Below the pieces are notes generated by a model, which was not told the origin of the DNA, did no database searches, and saw nothing but the letters and a program-made list of their open reading frames with translations. The position numbers and the translations under genes were made by a program. From Metabacillus sediminilitoris (GTDB lineage: Bacteria > Bacillota > Bacilli > Bacillales > Bacillaceae), in NCBI RefSeq assembly GCF_009720625.1, contig NZ_CP046266.1:1435501-1499500 (forward strand): DNA of 64,000 nt. Reading direction: 5' to 3'. This document shows positions 56,515 to 64,000 of this stretch, one piece after another (the first letter of the stretch is position 1; each line of letters starts with the position of its first letter).

Positions 56515-57087
56515 ATGAGTCTAAATGATTGGTTTTTAAAAGGACTTACATATGAGCAATATACGGATCAAATGAATGTGAATAAGGATGATATGCTGTC
56601 AATCTATAACAGATTTACTTTAAATGAAGATGATGATGCATTTTTAGAAAAGATTCAAGATAAGCAGCTGAGAGTGATTGTTTTAACAGAAGATTGGTGT
56701 GGTGATGCTCTTGTCAATAATCCAATTTTAATGAAGGTTGCAGAGGCTGCAAATATGGAAGTTCGTTTTTTACTTAGAGATCAAAACCTTGAACTGATGG
56801 ATCAATATTTAACAAACGGTACATCACGTTCAATTCCAATCTTTATTTTTATTGATCAAAATGGGAATGAACAAGCAGTATGGGGACCGAGAGCGCAAAA
56901 AATTCAAAACATGGTTGATCTTGAAAGAGCTAAGCTACCAGCAGCTGATTCGCCTAATTTCAAAGATAAGCAATCCGAAATGTTTAAAAAATTCCGCGAA
57001 TCTTATTTAAATGATGAATCAATTTGGGAACATATTTCTTATAGTATGATTACTCTTTTAAAAGGAAATGATCTTCATCATAAATAA
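56515..57087 (+). CDS. Thioredoxin-fold protein with a single active-site Cys
   Basis: 190 residues. The thioredoxin-like strand and site read VIVLTEDWCGDALVNNPILMK, so the motif is C-G-D-A with only one cysteine, not C-x-x-C; RSIPIFIFIDQNGNE supplies the cis-Pro. Such proteins are common in bacilli as uncharacterised thioredoxin-family members; a classical dithiol reductase function is unlikely. I use the ATG at 56515 (AAGGGGTGA before it); GTG at 56506 is in frame. Confidence 0.75.
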   Translation: MSLNDWFLKGLTYEQYTDQMNVNKDDMLSIYNRFTLNEDDDAFLEKIQDKQLRVIVLTEDWCGDALVNNPILMKVAEAANMEVRFLLRDQNLELMDQYLTNGTSRSIPIFIFIDQNGNEQAVWGPRAQKIQNMVDLERAKLPAADSPNFKDKQSEMFKKFRESYLNDESIWEHISYSMITLLKGNDLHHK

Positions 57088-57179
57088 GAAGATAAAATGA
57101 TGCATTGAGAAGTTCACCGCCACTACATTTTCATTATAGGGTTTATCATTTATAATAAATATGTAGTGAGGTGAGCAAA

Positions 57180-57617
57180 TGGCAAGAGAGCGTAAGTTTT
57201 CAGGCGAAAGAGCTTTTTCAAACAACAAAACATTCCCTCATCGAATTAGGCTATGATGGTTTTACGTTTAGTTTATTAGCTGACAAATTAAATGTAGCAA
57301 GAGGGACATTGTATAAATATTACGAAAATAAAGATGAGTTAATTTCATCATTCCTAGTCTTTGAGATGAATGAATTTCTTTTAGAGTTAAAACAAATTGA
57401 TACGATAAAAGGATTTAAAAGGCAATTTGATTTCCTAATGTGGAAAATAGATATGAGGGTCAGGCGTGGATGGCGAGAAGCTATCAACGCCTTTTTAATT
57501 TCCTGAAAAAAGATGCCTTTATTGTAGGCTATCAATTTATCATTTTCTTGTAAGATTTCCTAACAATTCATCTATACAATCAGCCTTTTGCAAAGTATTA
57601 TAAAGATAAAAACTAGT
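57180..57617 (+). pseudogene. TetR-family regulator pseudogene
   Basis: The ATG at 57180 begins MARERKFS in one frame. The helix-turn-helix (ELFQTTKHSLIELGYDGF, FSLLADKLNVARGTLYKYYENKDEL) continues in a second frame from about 57200. After FKRQFDFLM the C-terminal domain is broken: pieces RLFNFLKKDAFIVGYQFI (about 57488) and NQPFAKYYKDKN (to 57617) lie in other frames. At least three lesions are present. A GTG at 57171 gives a 111-residue open frame, but its first residues are not family-like. Confidence 0.65.
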
Positions 57618-57630
57618 AAGGGGAAATTGT

Positions 57631-58866
57631 ATGAATGAATTGCTAGACAGAATTTTCTCTTTAGCAGATATAAATGATATCATCGATCATATTAGTAATG
57701 TATTAAAAAAACCGGTTATTCTTGAAAGTGATCATTTTTTTCTACTAGCTTACAATTCCTATTATGTGAATCATTATGATACTGCAAATCAACAAACAAT
57801 ATTTGCAAAAAAATGCCCATTAAATATTTTCGAAAAATTCGTTGAGACTGGGATCATTGATCAACTTAAAACAATTCCAACACCGTTTCGTATCGATAAA
57901 ATGGAAGAAATCGGTTTGAATCAACGAGTTGTTGTAAGCGCTAAATATAAGGATTCCATAATGGGATATATTTGGGTGCAAGAATTGGATAACCAGCTAA
58001 CTGATGAAGAAATGAACTTTTTATATGATGTTTCTTTTCATGTTGGAAAGATTATTAATCAAAAAAATAAACGGAAGCAGGAAAAAGAAGAGTGTAGAGA
58101 GATCTTCTTTCGTAAAGCCATTAATAATGAATTTAAAAGTGAAAAAGAGTTAAGGCGTGAGGCAACTAATTTGAACATCATTCTACCTTCTATATATAAT
58201 GTGATGGTAGTAGATGCAATAAATGCCGAAGAGGATCTTGTTGAGGAGTTAAAGGAAACGATTAGATCATATCTCAATTTAAAAGATAATACGAGTCATG
58301 TCTTAATTAATCAGTCGATTATTGTTATAATTGTTGGCTGTTATTCTCTTAACTATTCGCCTGTAGCCGCTTCATTACAAATCGTTGAAAATCTATTAAC
58401 GAATTTTGATGTGAAACGATACTCGAATATTTTTATAGGTGTAGGTAATGAATATCAACAATTATGCTCTCTGCATGCAAGCTATGAAGAAGCACTTGAA
58501 GTGATCGAGATTGCTGAAAAACTTGGTACCCAAGAGAATGTTCCATATGAATATAATAGATTGGGAATCTTACATTATCTTGACGTAATAAAAGAAAAAA
58601 ATAGGAAACGAAATTATTTAAATCAAAATATCCAAATTCTTAAAGCAAAGGATCAAGAAAGTCAAACAGAATTGCTCAAAACACTTGAATATTATTTAAT
58701 GAACAACTGTAAGTTAAAGCCGACAGCTGAGCAAATGTTTATTCACCCAAACACATTAAATTATCGAATTAAACAAATAACAGATTTAACGTCCATTGAT
58801 TTTTCAGACTTTAATCAAAAATGTCAGCTCTTCCTTGATTTGATGCTACTGAAGGGAAACAGTTGA
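57631..58866 (+). CDS. putR: PucR-family activator, probable PutR
   Basis: 411 residues: an N-terminal sensor-like region (about 1-150), a GGDEF-like central domain (SNIFIGVGNEYQQLCSLHASYEEALE) and a C-terminal helix-turn-helix (LKTLEYYLMNNCKLKPTAEQMFIHPNTLNYRIKQI). In B. subtilis, PutR, a protein of this type and size, activates putBCP in response to proline. Here it lies about 3.2 kb past putP, so the proline role is inferred. Start ATG with AGTAAGGGG. Confidence 0.72.
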   Translation: MNELLDRIFSLADINDIIDHISNVLKKPVILESDHFFLLAYNSYYVNHYDTANQQTIFAKKCPLNIFEKFVETGIIDQLKTIPTPFRIDKMEEIGLNQRVVVSAKYKDSIMGYIWVQELDNQLTDEEMNFLYDVSFHVGKIINQKNKRKQEKEECREIFFRKAINNEFKSEKELRREATNLNIILPSIYNVMVVDAINAEEDLVEELKETIRSYLNLKDNTSHVLINQSIIVIIVGCYSLNYSPVAASLQIVENLLTNFDVKRYSNIFIGVGNEYQQLCSLHASYEEALEVIEIAEKLGTQENVPYEYNRLGILHYLDVIKEKNRKRNYLNQNIQILKAKDQESQTELLKTLEYYLMNNCKLKPTAEQMFIHPNTLNYRIKQITDLTSIDFSDFNQKCQLFLDLMLLKGNS

Positions 58867-58880
58867 CAACGATAAGTGAT

Positions 58881-58926
58881 AGGACCTCCATATACAGTGG
58901 TATATGGAGGTCCTATTGTTTTTTAC
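58881..58926 (+). terminator. Terminator after putR
   Basis: A perfect 15-bp stem AGGACCTCCATATAC/GTATATGGAGGTCCT with an AGTG loop, followed by ATTGTTTTTT. Confidence 0.93.
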
Positions 58927-58997
58927 AAAACGTTATCATATGAGGCTAAAGCTGAAATCGAACTTGTTCATATTTAAGTTGGTTAAGCTGTACCGTA

Positions 58998-59024
58998 CCA
59001 TTTATTTTCATCCTTCATAAATTA
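58998..59024 (+). promoter_or_regulatory. Candidate SigK promoter for the acidic repeat protein
   Basis: CATAAATTA at 59016 fits the SigK -10 pattern CATAnnnTA, with ACC about 17 bases upstream. Mother-cell expression late in sporulation would suit the neighbouring coat genes. Confidence 0.35.
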
Positions 59025-59123
59025 TTACAAAGTATTTAAATTATGGACTGTATCCCAAAAATGGGTCGTAATGAAAAATACATTGATTCAAACTATTGTT
59101 TTATAGATCTAGGAGGAGTAAAA

Positions 59124-59927
59124 ATGAAAAGTGAATTAAGTTTAGAAAACTATGAAATCGATAATCAAGAAGATGCATTAAGAGAATCATTAGAAGAAGA
59201 CGGTGAAGACGTTATGGAGAAACATGATTTCATGTACGGCAGTGGATTAGTTTTTGAAGACGAAGAAGACGAAGAAGACGAAGAAGACGAAGAAGACGAA
59301 GAAGACGAAGAAGACGAAGAAGACGAAGAAGACGAAGAAGACGAAGAAGACGAAGAAGACGAAGAAGACGAAGAAGACGAAGAAGACGAAGAAGACGAAG
59401 AAGACGAAGAAGACGAAGAAGACGAAGAAGACGAAGAAGACGAAGAAGACGAAGAAGACGAAGAAGAAGACGAAGAAGACGAAGAAGACGAAGAAGACGA
59501 AGAAGACGAAGAAGACGAAGAAGACGAAGAAGACGAAGAAGACGAAGAAGACGAAGAAGACGAAGAAGACGAAGAAGAAGACGAAGATGACGAAGAAGAC
59601 GAAGAAGACGAAGATGACGAAGAAGACGAAGAAGACGAAGATGACGAAGATGACGAAGAAGACGAAGAAGACGAAGAAGATGAAGATAACGAAGATGACG
59701 AAGATGACGAAGATGACGAAGAAGATGAAGAAGATGAAGAAGACGAAGAAGATGAAGAAGACGAAGATGACGAACAACTACATGTTCAAGAAATAGAGAA
59801 ATCGGAAGATATGATTCAAGATGTCGTAATGAATGAATCAAACGAAAATGAATATGCAGAAGTTGACCTTGAGGAACTTAGAAGGGAAATTATCCATGCA
59901 GTAATTGCCAAACTTCAACCTGAATAG
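59124..59927 (+). CDS. Hyperacidic (Glu-Glu-Asp)n repeat protein
   Basis: 267 residues from the ATG at 59124, with an excellent AGGAGGAG site. Residues about 44-218 are almost only Glu and Asp in EED/DEED order, encoded by a 9-base tandem repeat. The unique ends are MKSELSLENYEIDNQEDALR and, after the repeat, LHVQEIEKSEDMIQDVVMNE with DLEELRREIIHAVIAKLQPE, a likely helix. There is no signal peptide. Convergent with CotSA- and CotS-like genes, it may be a spore coat or cortex-associated protein; the charge would suit cation binding. Function not known. Confidence 0.75.
   Translation: MKSELSLENYEIDNQEDALRESLEEDGEDVMEKHDFMYGSGLVFEDEEDEEDEEDEEDEEDEEDEEDEEDEEDEEDEEDEEDEEDEEDEEDEEDEEDEEDEEDEEDEEDEEDEEEDEEDEEDEEDEEDEEDEEDEEDEEDEEDEEDEEDEEEDEDDEEDEEDEDDEEDEEDEDDEDDEEDEEDEEDEDNEDDEDDEDDEEDEEDEEDEEDEEDEDDEQLHVQEIEKSEDMIQDVVMNESNENEYAEVDLEELRREIIHAVIAKLQPE
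59256..59775 (+). repeat. 9-bp minisatellite GACGAAGAA, nearly 60 units
   Basis: GACGAAGAA repeats almost perfectly from 59256 to about 59575, with two 6-base insertions of GAA type (near 59463 and 59573). It then continues in degenerate units mixing GATGAC and GATGAA to about 59775. All unit changes keep the frame. Confidence 0.95.
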
Positions 59928-59966
59928 ATTTGATCGTGCTGTACACAGAAACATAATCGTTTAATC

Positions 59967-60001
59967 AAAACACCTTTTCAAGGATTTGAAAAGGTGTTTT
60001 A
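59967..60001. terminator. Bidirectional terminator between convergent genes
   Basis: AAAACACCTTTTCA pairs with TGAAAAGGTGTTTT across a short loop, flanked by A and T runs. It serves the acidic gene and possibly the leftward cotSA-like gene. Confidence 0.85.
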
Positions 60002-60087
60002 TCTATTGCAACACAATTATGCGGTAATCCAATCAGGGTTATTGTTATTCATTCCTTCAATGAAAACTACCAATTAAAAGCTAGGGA

Positions 60088-61524
60088 CTAAGATGATTTT
60101 CTGCTCGTTTCTTTGAGTAAAGTTTCAAAGTTTGCTTTTGCAGAATGTTTGACCCACGCTTTAAGCACGACTCTAAGCATTTCTTTCTTCTTGTCATTTT
60201 TGTCGATATTAACTACATTTTTCTGATCATCATGACTTTCTTCAGGAATGGCAAGTGGGATAGTTTCCATTTCGCTTGTTGGAGTGGCCACTTCATTTGG
60301 AGGTGTTATGACTTCATCAGTAATGACAGAGTTATTCATCTCAGGAACAAATTCATATTGAGTTACAACAGTTTCTTTCGCTTCAAATGATTTTTTCCAC
60401 ACAGCAAGTATATCAGCCCCGACCCGATCCCATTCGTATAATGTTTGGGCGAGTTCTCTTCCGCGTTTTCCCATTCTTTTCATTAGTGATCTGTCTGAAA
60501 GAATTTCTGATATCTTTTCTCTGAAAGCTGCGGGATCTTCTGGATTCTCAACGATAAGGCCATTTTCTCGGATTCGAATGACTTCTGGATTTCCGCCTCT
60601 TGCGGTTGTAACAATCGGAAGACCGGCTGCCATTGCTTCATAGTGGACACGTGCAAGCGGTTCTTGCCAAATTGATGTACATACAAATAAATCAGCAGCT
60701 GCAAACCAATTTTGGATTTCACTTGGTGCGACAAAGCCTGTCGTCACTACGGGTATAGGTAGTTTATTTGCCAATGCTCTTACGTATGCGACATAATCTG
60801 TGACATCATTTTGACTAAACCATTTACTGCCGACAATGACTAATGCTAAATCTTTAAATTTTCTTGAAAGCTCAGGTAATGCTCGAACAAGCCGATCTAC
60901 ACCTTTGTTATTTGACAGTCTCCCTGCAAATAAGATGACCGTTTTGTTTACTAAACCATTTGCTGCACGAATTTCATTGCGGATTTTTTGCATTTTAGGA
61001 TGACTGCCTGGTAAGAATCGATTCGTATCAACACCAGAATAAATAGTTTGAACCTTTGATGATGCCTGCGGATATAATTCTTTGATGACATTCCCTATAT
61101 AATTGCTGACGGTAACAATGTTTGTGACTTCATTTAAGGCAGCTGTTGCTTCTTCAGGGGCGATTTTCTCCGGATTAAACATGTCATTATGCATACTTAA
61201 GGTGATTTTTGCATGTGGTGCTGCTTGGCGAACAGGTAGGACGAGGCGGGGGCGATTAAAGATATGGATTAGATCGAATTGATTTGTTTGCAGGTAGCGA
61301 ACCACCTCTTCTCGATAAACTTCGAATATTTTACCTGTTACACGAACATAATGTGTGCCATTAATTGTTTCTTGATCAGGGAGTGAAGGATCGTTTATTC
61401 CGAGTATCGTAATATCATGAACTTTACTTAAATAGGGTAAACTGCCGGCAATATAGGTTTGAATAGCACCTCCTAGTACTGGCGGAACAGGTAGCTTTTC
61501 TGTACAAATCATTAGTATCTTCAT
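60088..61524 (-). CDS. cotSA: GT4 glycosyltransferase, CotSA-like spore coat protein
   Basis: 478 residues. The N-terminal Rossmann domain (MKILMICTEKLPVPPVLGGAIQTYI) and the C-terminal domain with ILFAGRLSNNKGVDRLVRAL and ARVHYEAMAAGLPIVTTARGGNPEVI define a family-4 glycosyltransferase. It resembles B. subtilis CotSA, which is encoded next to cotS. About 100 residues after the GT domain are an unusual polar tail ending in a basic helix (KKEMLRVVLKAWVKHSAKAN). It lies two bases after the cotS-like gene, so they are co-transcribed. Confidence 0.82.
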   Translation of the reverse strand: MKILMICTEKLPVPPVLGGAIQTYIAGSLPYLSKVHDITILGINDPSLPDQETINGTHYVRVTGKIFEVYREEVVRYLQTNQFDLIHIFNRPRLVLPVRQAAPHAKITLSMHNDMFNPEKIAPEEATAALNEVTNIVTVSNYIGNVIKELYPQASSKVQTIYSGVDTNRFLPGSHPKMQKIRNEIRAANGLVNKTVILFAGRLSNNKGVDRLVRALPELSRKFKDLALVIVGSKWFSQNDVTDYVAYVRALANKLPIPVVTTGFVAPSEIQNWFAAADLFVCTSIWQEPLARVHYEAMAAGLPIVTTARGGNPEVIRIRENGLIVENPEDPAAFREKISEILSDRSLMKRMGKRGRELAQTLYEWDRVGADILAVWKKSFEAKETVVTQYEFVPEMNNSVITDEVITPPNEVATPTSEMETIPLAIPEESHDDQKNVVNIDKNDKKKEMLRVVLKAWVKHSAKANFETLLKETSRKSS

Positions 61525-61526
61525 GT

Positions 61527-62624
61527 TTATTCAACTCCCTTCCAATCGTCTTTTATTTCTTCTAATACTGGCCATTTTGTCTGATCTGTATCAACTATTG
61601 TTTGAATCATTGATATGGTAGTTGGATCATTTAGAAATATTTCTGGATCATATACGACTTCTTTAATATTTTTGTAAAAATCATTTGGAAGAGATAACTC
61701 GATCATGATGATGTCATATAGCTTTGATGAAATTGGATTTGCCTCGTGATAGGCCTTAATCATCTCTCTTACCCAAGTGGCATCCCATCTATATAAATCT
61801 GCCATAGTGCCGGTGATCAGTTTTGTCAAATCGCGAATCGGGAGATCATACGCAACACCGTCAAGGTCAATAATCCACATCCCATTAGCTCCCATTTGCC
61901 CATTTGACCAGCCATAATCTTGATGCACCAATCCCCAATATTCATTGCCGTGTTGAACTAACTCCAAATAGCTTGATTGATTTAATCTTTCTAAGCTCCT
62001 TTTTGCTTGTTCTTCAAAACCATCTACTACACTCAATAAATGAGAACTTGCAGGCAATTCATTATATGCATTGGCAATGTTTCGAAACCAATCCATTTTC
62101 GTGATGACTTTTTGGTAGCTCTTTGGCCATTTATATAATCTTGAGGCAACTTCAGATTGGGACGGGGGTACATATCCTTTGCTTAATTGATGAAATTCCC
62201 CGAGTGCATGGCAAAGATGTTTAGCGCCTTCCAAATCTTTTGTTACAGGTGTTAATGGTTCAATCCACTCTGCGACAAACCATAATTTCCCGCCTGCTTC
62301 AACATAATTGCTGCCATCTTTCGTTTTGATAATTGGAGGTACGCGTGCTTCCTTAACATTGACTAAATATTCTTGTGCTCCAAGGCTGAACATACTTCTA
62401 GTAGGCCTTCTGTGTAAAAGTTTTAAACTTTTAGGACCTGCACTTGTTTCTAACTTCCAAATGGAGCCGCCTTTATCTGGTTTTGTCGTAACGACTTTAA
62501 TGCTCTGTACGGAGAAATCGTAGTATTCAAGTACATTTTGTGCAATTTGTTCAATGTACTCAGGAACAAAAAATTCATACGTTAATTCATCTTCTTCCCA
62601 TGGCACAATTAAGATCTTCTCCAT
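61527..62624 (-). CDS. cotS: CotS-family spore coat kinase-like protein
   Basis: 365 residues with the aminoglycoside phosphotransferase/CotS fold: KLETSAGPKSLKLLHRRP near the ATP site, the catalytic-loop-like LVHQDYGWSNGQMGANGMWIIDLDGVAYDLP with Asp residues, and a C-terminal helical part. Relatives in bacilli are coat proteins made in the mother cell. Start ATG after AGGAGGGG. A SigK-like -10 lies just upstream. It forms an operon with the cotSA-like glycosyltransferase. Confidence 0.83.
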   Translation of the reverse strand: MEKILIVPWEEDELTYEFFVPEYIEQIAQNVLEYYDFSVQSIKVVTTKPDKGGSIWKLETSAGPKSLKLLHRRPTRSMFSLGAQEYLVNVKEARVPPIIKTKDGSNYVEAGGKLWFVAEWIEPLTPVTKDLEGAKHLCHALGEFHQLSKGYVPPSQSEVASRLYKWPKSYQKVITKMDWFRNIANAYNELPASSHLLSVVDGFEEQAKRSLERLNQSSYLELVQHGNEYWGLVHQDYGWSNGQMGANGMWIIDLDGVAYDLPIRDLTKLITGTMADLYRWDATWVREMIKAYHEANPISSKLYDIIMIELSLPNDFYKNIKEVVYDPEIFLNDPTTISMIQTIVDTDQTKWPVLEEIKDDWKGVE

Positions 62625-62647
62625 AAAAACCCCTCCTATGAACTTAT

Positions 62648-62656
62648 TAAAGTATG
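62648..62656 (-). promoter_or_regulatory. Candidate SigK -10 for the cotS operon
   Basis: On the minus strand CATACTTTA fits CATAnnnTA, with AC about 15 bases upstream and the cotS start codon 24 bases downstream. SigK control would match coat genes. Confidence 0.4.
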
Positions 62657-63116
62657 TTCCGCCAGGCAGGTCGCGACAAATTCATCATGTTTTCCCACTT
62701 GTTTTAATGATATAGAGACACCAAGTTATGCACAAATAGTCATCAAATGGGATACCGCAACAGAGACGGGGGGGGGTAACTATTAATTAAATCGATTAAA
62801 TAGTTACATCACTTGTTGCCCAAGTAGTTAATATTATATGGGGAAGTTTTTGTGACTTACATATCCTTGATTGTGGTAGATCGACACCTCTGGAGTAATC
62901 ATACTTTTTATTAACCTATGTAAAAATAAAAATATTGTATAGGACAGCTTACCTAAACTGCTATGTATTAGTTGTATGTTTACATTAGGGACAAAGATGT
63001 AATAGTTAAAAAAAATTCCTTATTTTAAACGAATCCCATATACACAATTGGTGTTTCTTCCATAAGTATATAGAAAGCTCTCGTCACCTGAAGGTATAAA
63101 AAAAGGAGGGGTTAGG
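62657..63116. other. Intergenic region between divergent coat-related genes
   Basis: About 460 A/T-rich bases without a supported gene. It contains a run of nine G at 62768-62776. Promoters for the divergent cotS and uridylyltransferase genes should lie here; CATAAGTATA at 63061 is only an approximate SigK -10. Confidence 0.4.
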
Positions 63117-64000
63117 ATGAGGATACGTAAAGCGATTATTCCAGCTGCAGGGCTAGGTACGAGATTTTTACCTGCAACAAAAGCATTGCCGAAAGAAATG
63201 CTTCCTATCGTTGATAAACCGACGATTCAATATATTGTTGAAGAAGCTGTTGCTTCAGGAATTGAAGATATTATAATCATAAGCGGCCGCGGCAAGCGTT
63301 CGATTGAAGATCATTTTGATCAATCATACGAGTTGGAGGATGCTCTTTTAAAAAAAAACAAACAACTATTATTTGAAGAAGTTCAAAAAATATCCAGCTT
63401 AGCAAATATTCATTATATAAGACAAAAAGAACCTAAGGGACTTGGTCATGCCATCTATTGTGCGAGAAGTTTTATTGGAAATGAACCATTTGCTGTTTTA
63501 CTGGGGGATGACATTGTCAAATCTAATAAACCTTGTTTAAAACAATTAATTGAGGTGTTTAATCGTTATCATTCTTCCATTGTTGCCGTCCAACAAGTTT
63601 TGGAGGATGATGTTTCAAAATATGGAATCATCAAGCCAAAAGGAAGCGAAATTGATAAAAATGTCATCAATATTGAAGCATTAGTAGAAAAACCGAAGAA
63701 GGAGGATGCTCCTTCCCGTTTTGCGATCATGGGCAGGTATGTATTGAGACCTGAAATCTTTGATATCTTAAAAGACTTACCACCAGACAAGAGTGGTGAA
63801 ATTCAATTAACGGATGCTATCAATAAAATGAATCAGACTCAAGCTGTTTATGCCTATCAGTTTCACGGCCAGCGATATGACATAGGAAATAAAATGGGTT
63901 TTATTCAGGCAACAATCGATTTTGCCTTACAGCGTCAGGATTTGCGTGATGAGGTCATTCGCTATTTAAAAGAGGTGATCGCGATTAACGATTTAAATGA
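63117..64000 (+). CDS. UTP-glucose-1-phosphate uridylyltransferase, 3' end outside window
   Basis: Makes UDP-glucose from UTP and glucose-1-phosphate. The N-terminus [40 protein letters not shown] is the GalU/GtaB signature; [19 protein letters not shown] and EIQLTDAI follow. 294 codons are open to the window end, close to the full family length. An AAAAAGGAGGGG site precedes the ATG at 63117. In B. subtilis a paralogue (YtdA) lies near cotSA, so this copy may supply sugar for spore surface glycosylation. Confidence 0.93.
   Translation, partial: MRIRKAIIPAAGLGTRFLPATKALPKEMLPIVDKPTIQYIVEEAVASGIEDIIIISGRGKRSIEDHFDQSYELEDALLKKNKQLLFEEVQKISSLANIHYIRQKEPKGLGHAIYCARSFIGNEPFAVLLGDDIVKSNKPCLKQLIEVFNRYHSSIVAVQQVLEDDVSKYGIIKPKGSEIDKNVINIEALVEKPKKEDAPSRFAIMGRYVLRPEIFDILKDLPPDKSGEIQLTDAINKMNQTQAVYAYQFHGQRYDIGNKMGFIQATIDFALQRQDLRDEVIRYLKEVIAINDLN

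Noticed and set aside
59230..59841. Long open frames encoding (Leu-Arg)-, Phe-Val- and Lys-Thr-rich repeats
   Set aside because: These are other-frame readings of the GACGAAGAA minisatellite; only the Glu/Asp frame has a proper start and unique ends.
62768..62776. Run of nine G as a phase-variation tract
   Set aside because: It is in intergenic DNA away from any recognised promoter, with no sign of a switching gene.

Overview
The window looks like the chromosome of a low-GC, spore-forming member of the Bacillaceae. Supporting signs are AGGAGG-type ribosome binding sites with frequent TTG/GTG starts, a Spo0E-family phosphatase, CotS/CotSA-type spore-coat genes, an IDEAL-domain protein, and a cobalamin operon whose gene order matches the one known from Bacillus (Priestia) megaterium. 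No rRNA, tRNA or CRISPR array was recognised.

Layout. 1-2.7 kb: 3' part of phosphoenolpyruvate carboxylase, entering from outside the window. 2.9-4.5 kb: two small genes, then a scrambled tyrosine-recombinase pseudogene and a broken GNAT pseudogene. 4.6-24.1 kb: two consecutive cobalamin riboswitches, each followed by a terminator, ahead of about 20 B12 genes: cbiW-H60-X-J-C-D-ET-L-F-G-A-P, cobA, cbiY, btuR, pduX, bluB and the cobalt transporter cbiMNQO. Together they encode the anaerobic corrin route, corrinoid adenosylation, threonine phosphorylation for the linker, lower-ligand synthesis and cobalt import. cbiB, cobD and cobUST are not present here. 24.6-27.2 kb: a MetE-related gene whose terminator loop carries an IS3-family element. 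27.5-34.4 kb: one gene for a 2279-residue surface nuclease/nucleotidase with two nearly identical nucleotidase modules and an LPNTA wall-sorting signal.

34.4-43 kb is a mixed region: a VOC dioxygenase, pseudogenes of an ABC-2 permease and of a chemoreceptor with a CZB domain, and a small locus made of a Spo0E-type phosphatase, a ketoacyl-synthase-like protein lacking both catalytic histidines, and an orphan membrane histidine kinase. 43-50 kb: arabino-oligosaccharide uptake and breakdown (ArsR-type regulator, araNPQ-like transporter, GH51 arabinofuranosidase, YesL-like protein) behind a promoter with a cre-like site. 50-59 kb: proline catabolism (putB, putC, putP), with the probable PutR activator about 3 kb downstream, separated by a small membrane protein, an Rrf2 regulator/NAD(P)-oxidoreductase pair, a thioredoxin-fold protein and a TetR pseudogene. 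59-64 kb: spore-envelope genes, namely a hyperacidic repeat protein built on a 9-bp minisatellite, CotSA- and CotS-like genes, and the start of a UTP-glucose-1-phosphate uridylyltransferase.

The most unusual items are the ketoacyl-synthase-like/histidine-kinase pair beside Spo0E, the recombinase gene restored on paper by flipping 269 bp, the duplicated nucleotidase module, the tandem B12 riboswitches, the IS in a terminator loop and the acidic minisatellite protein.
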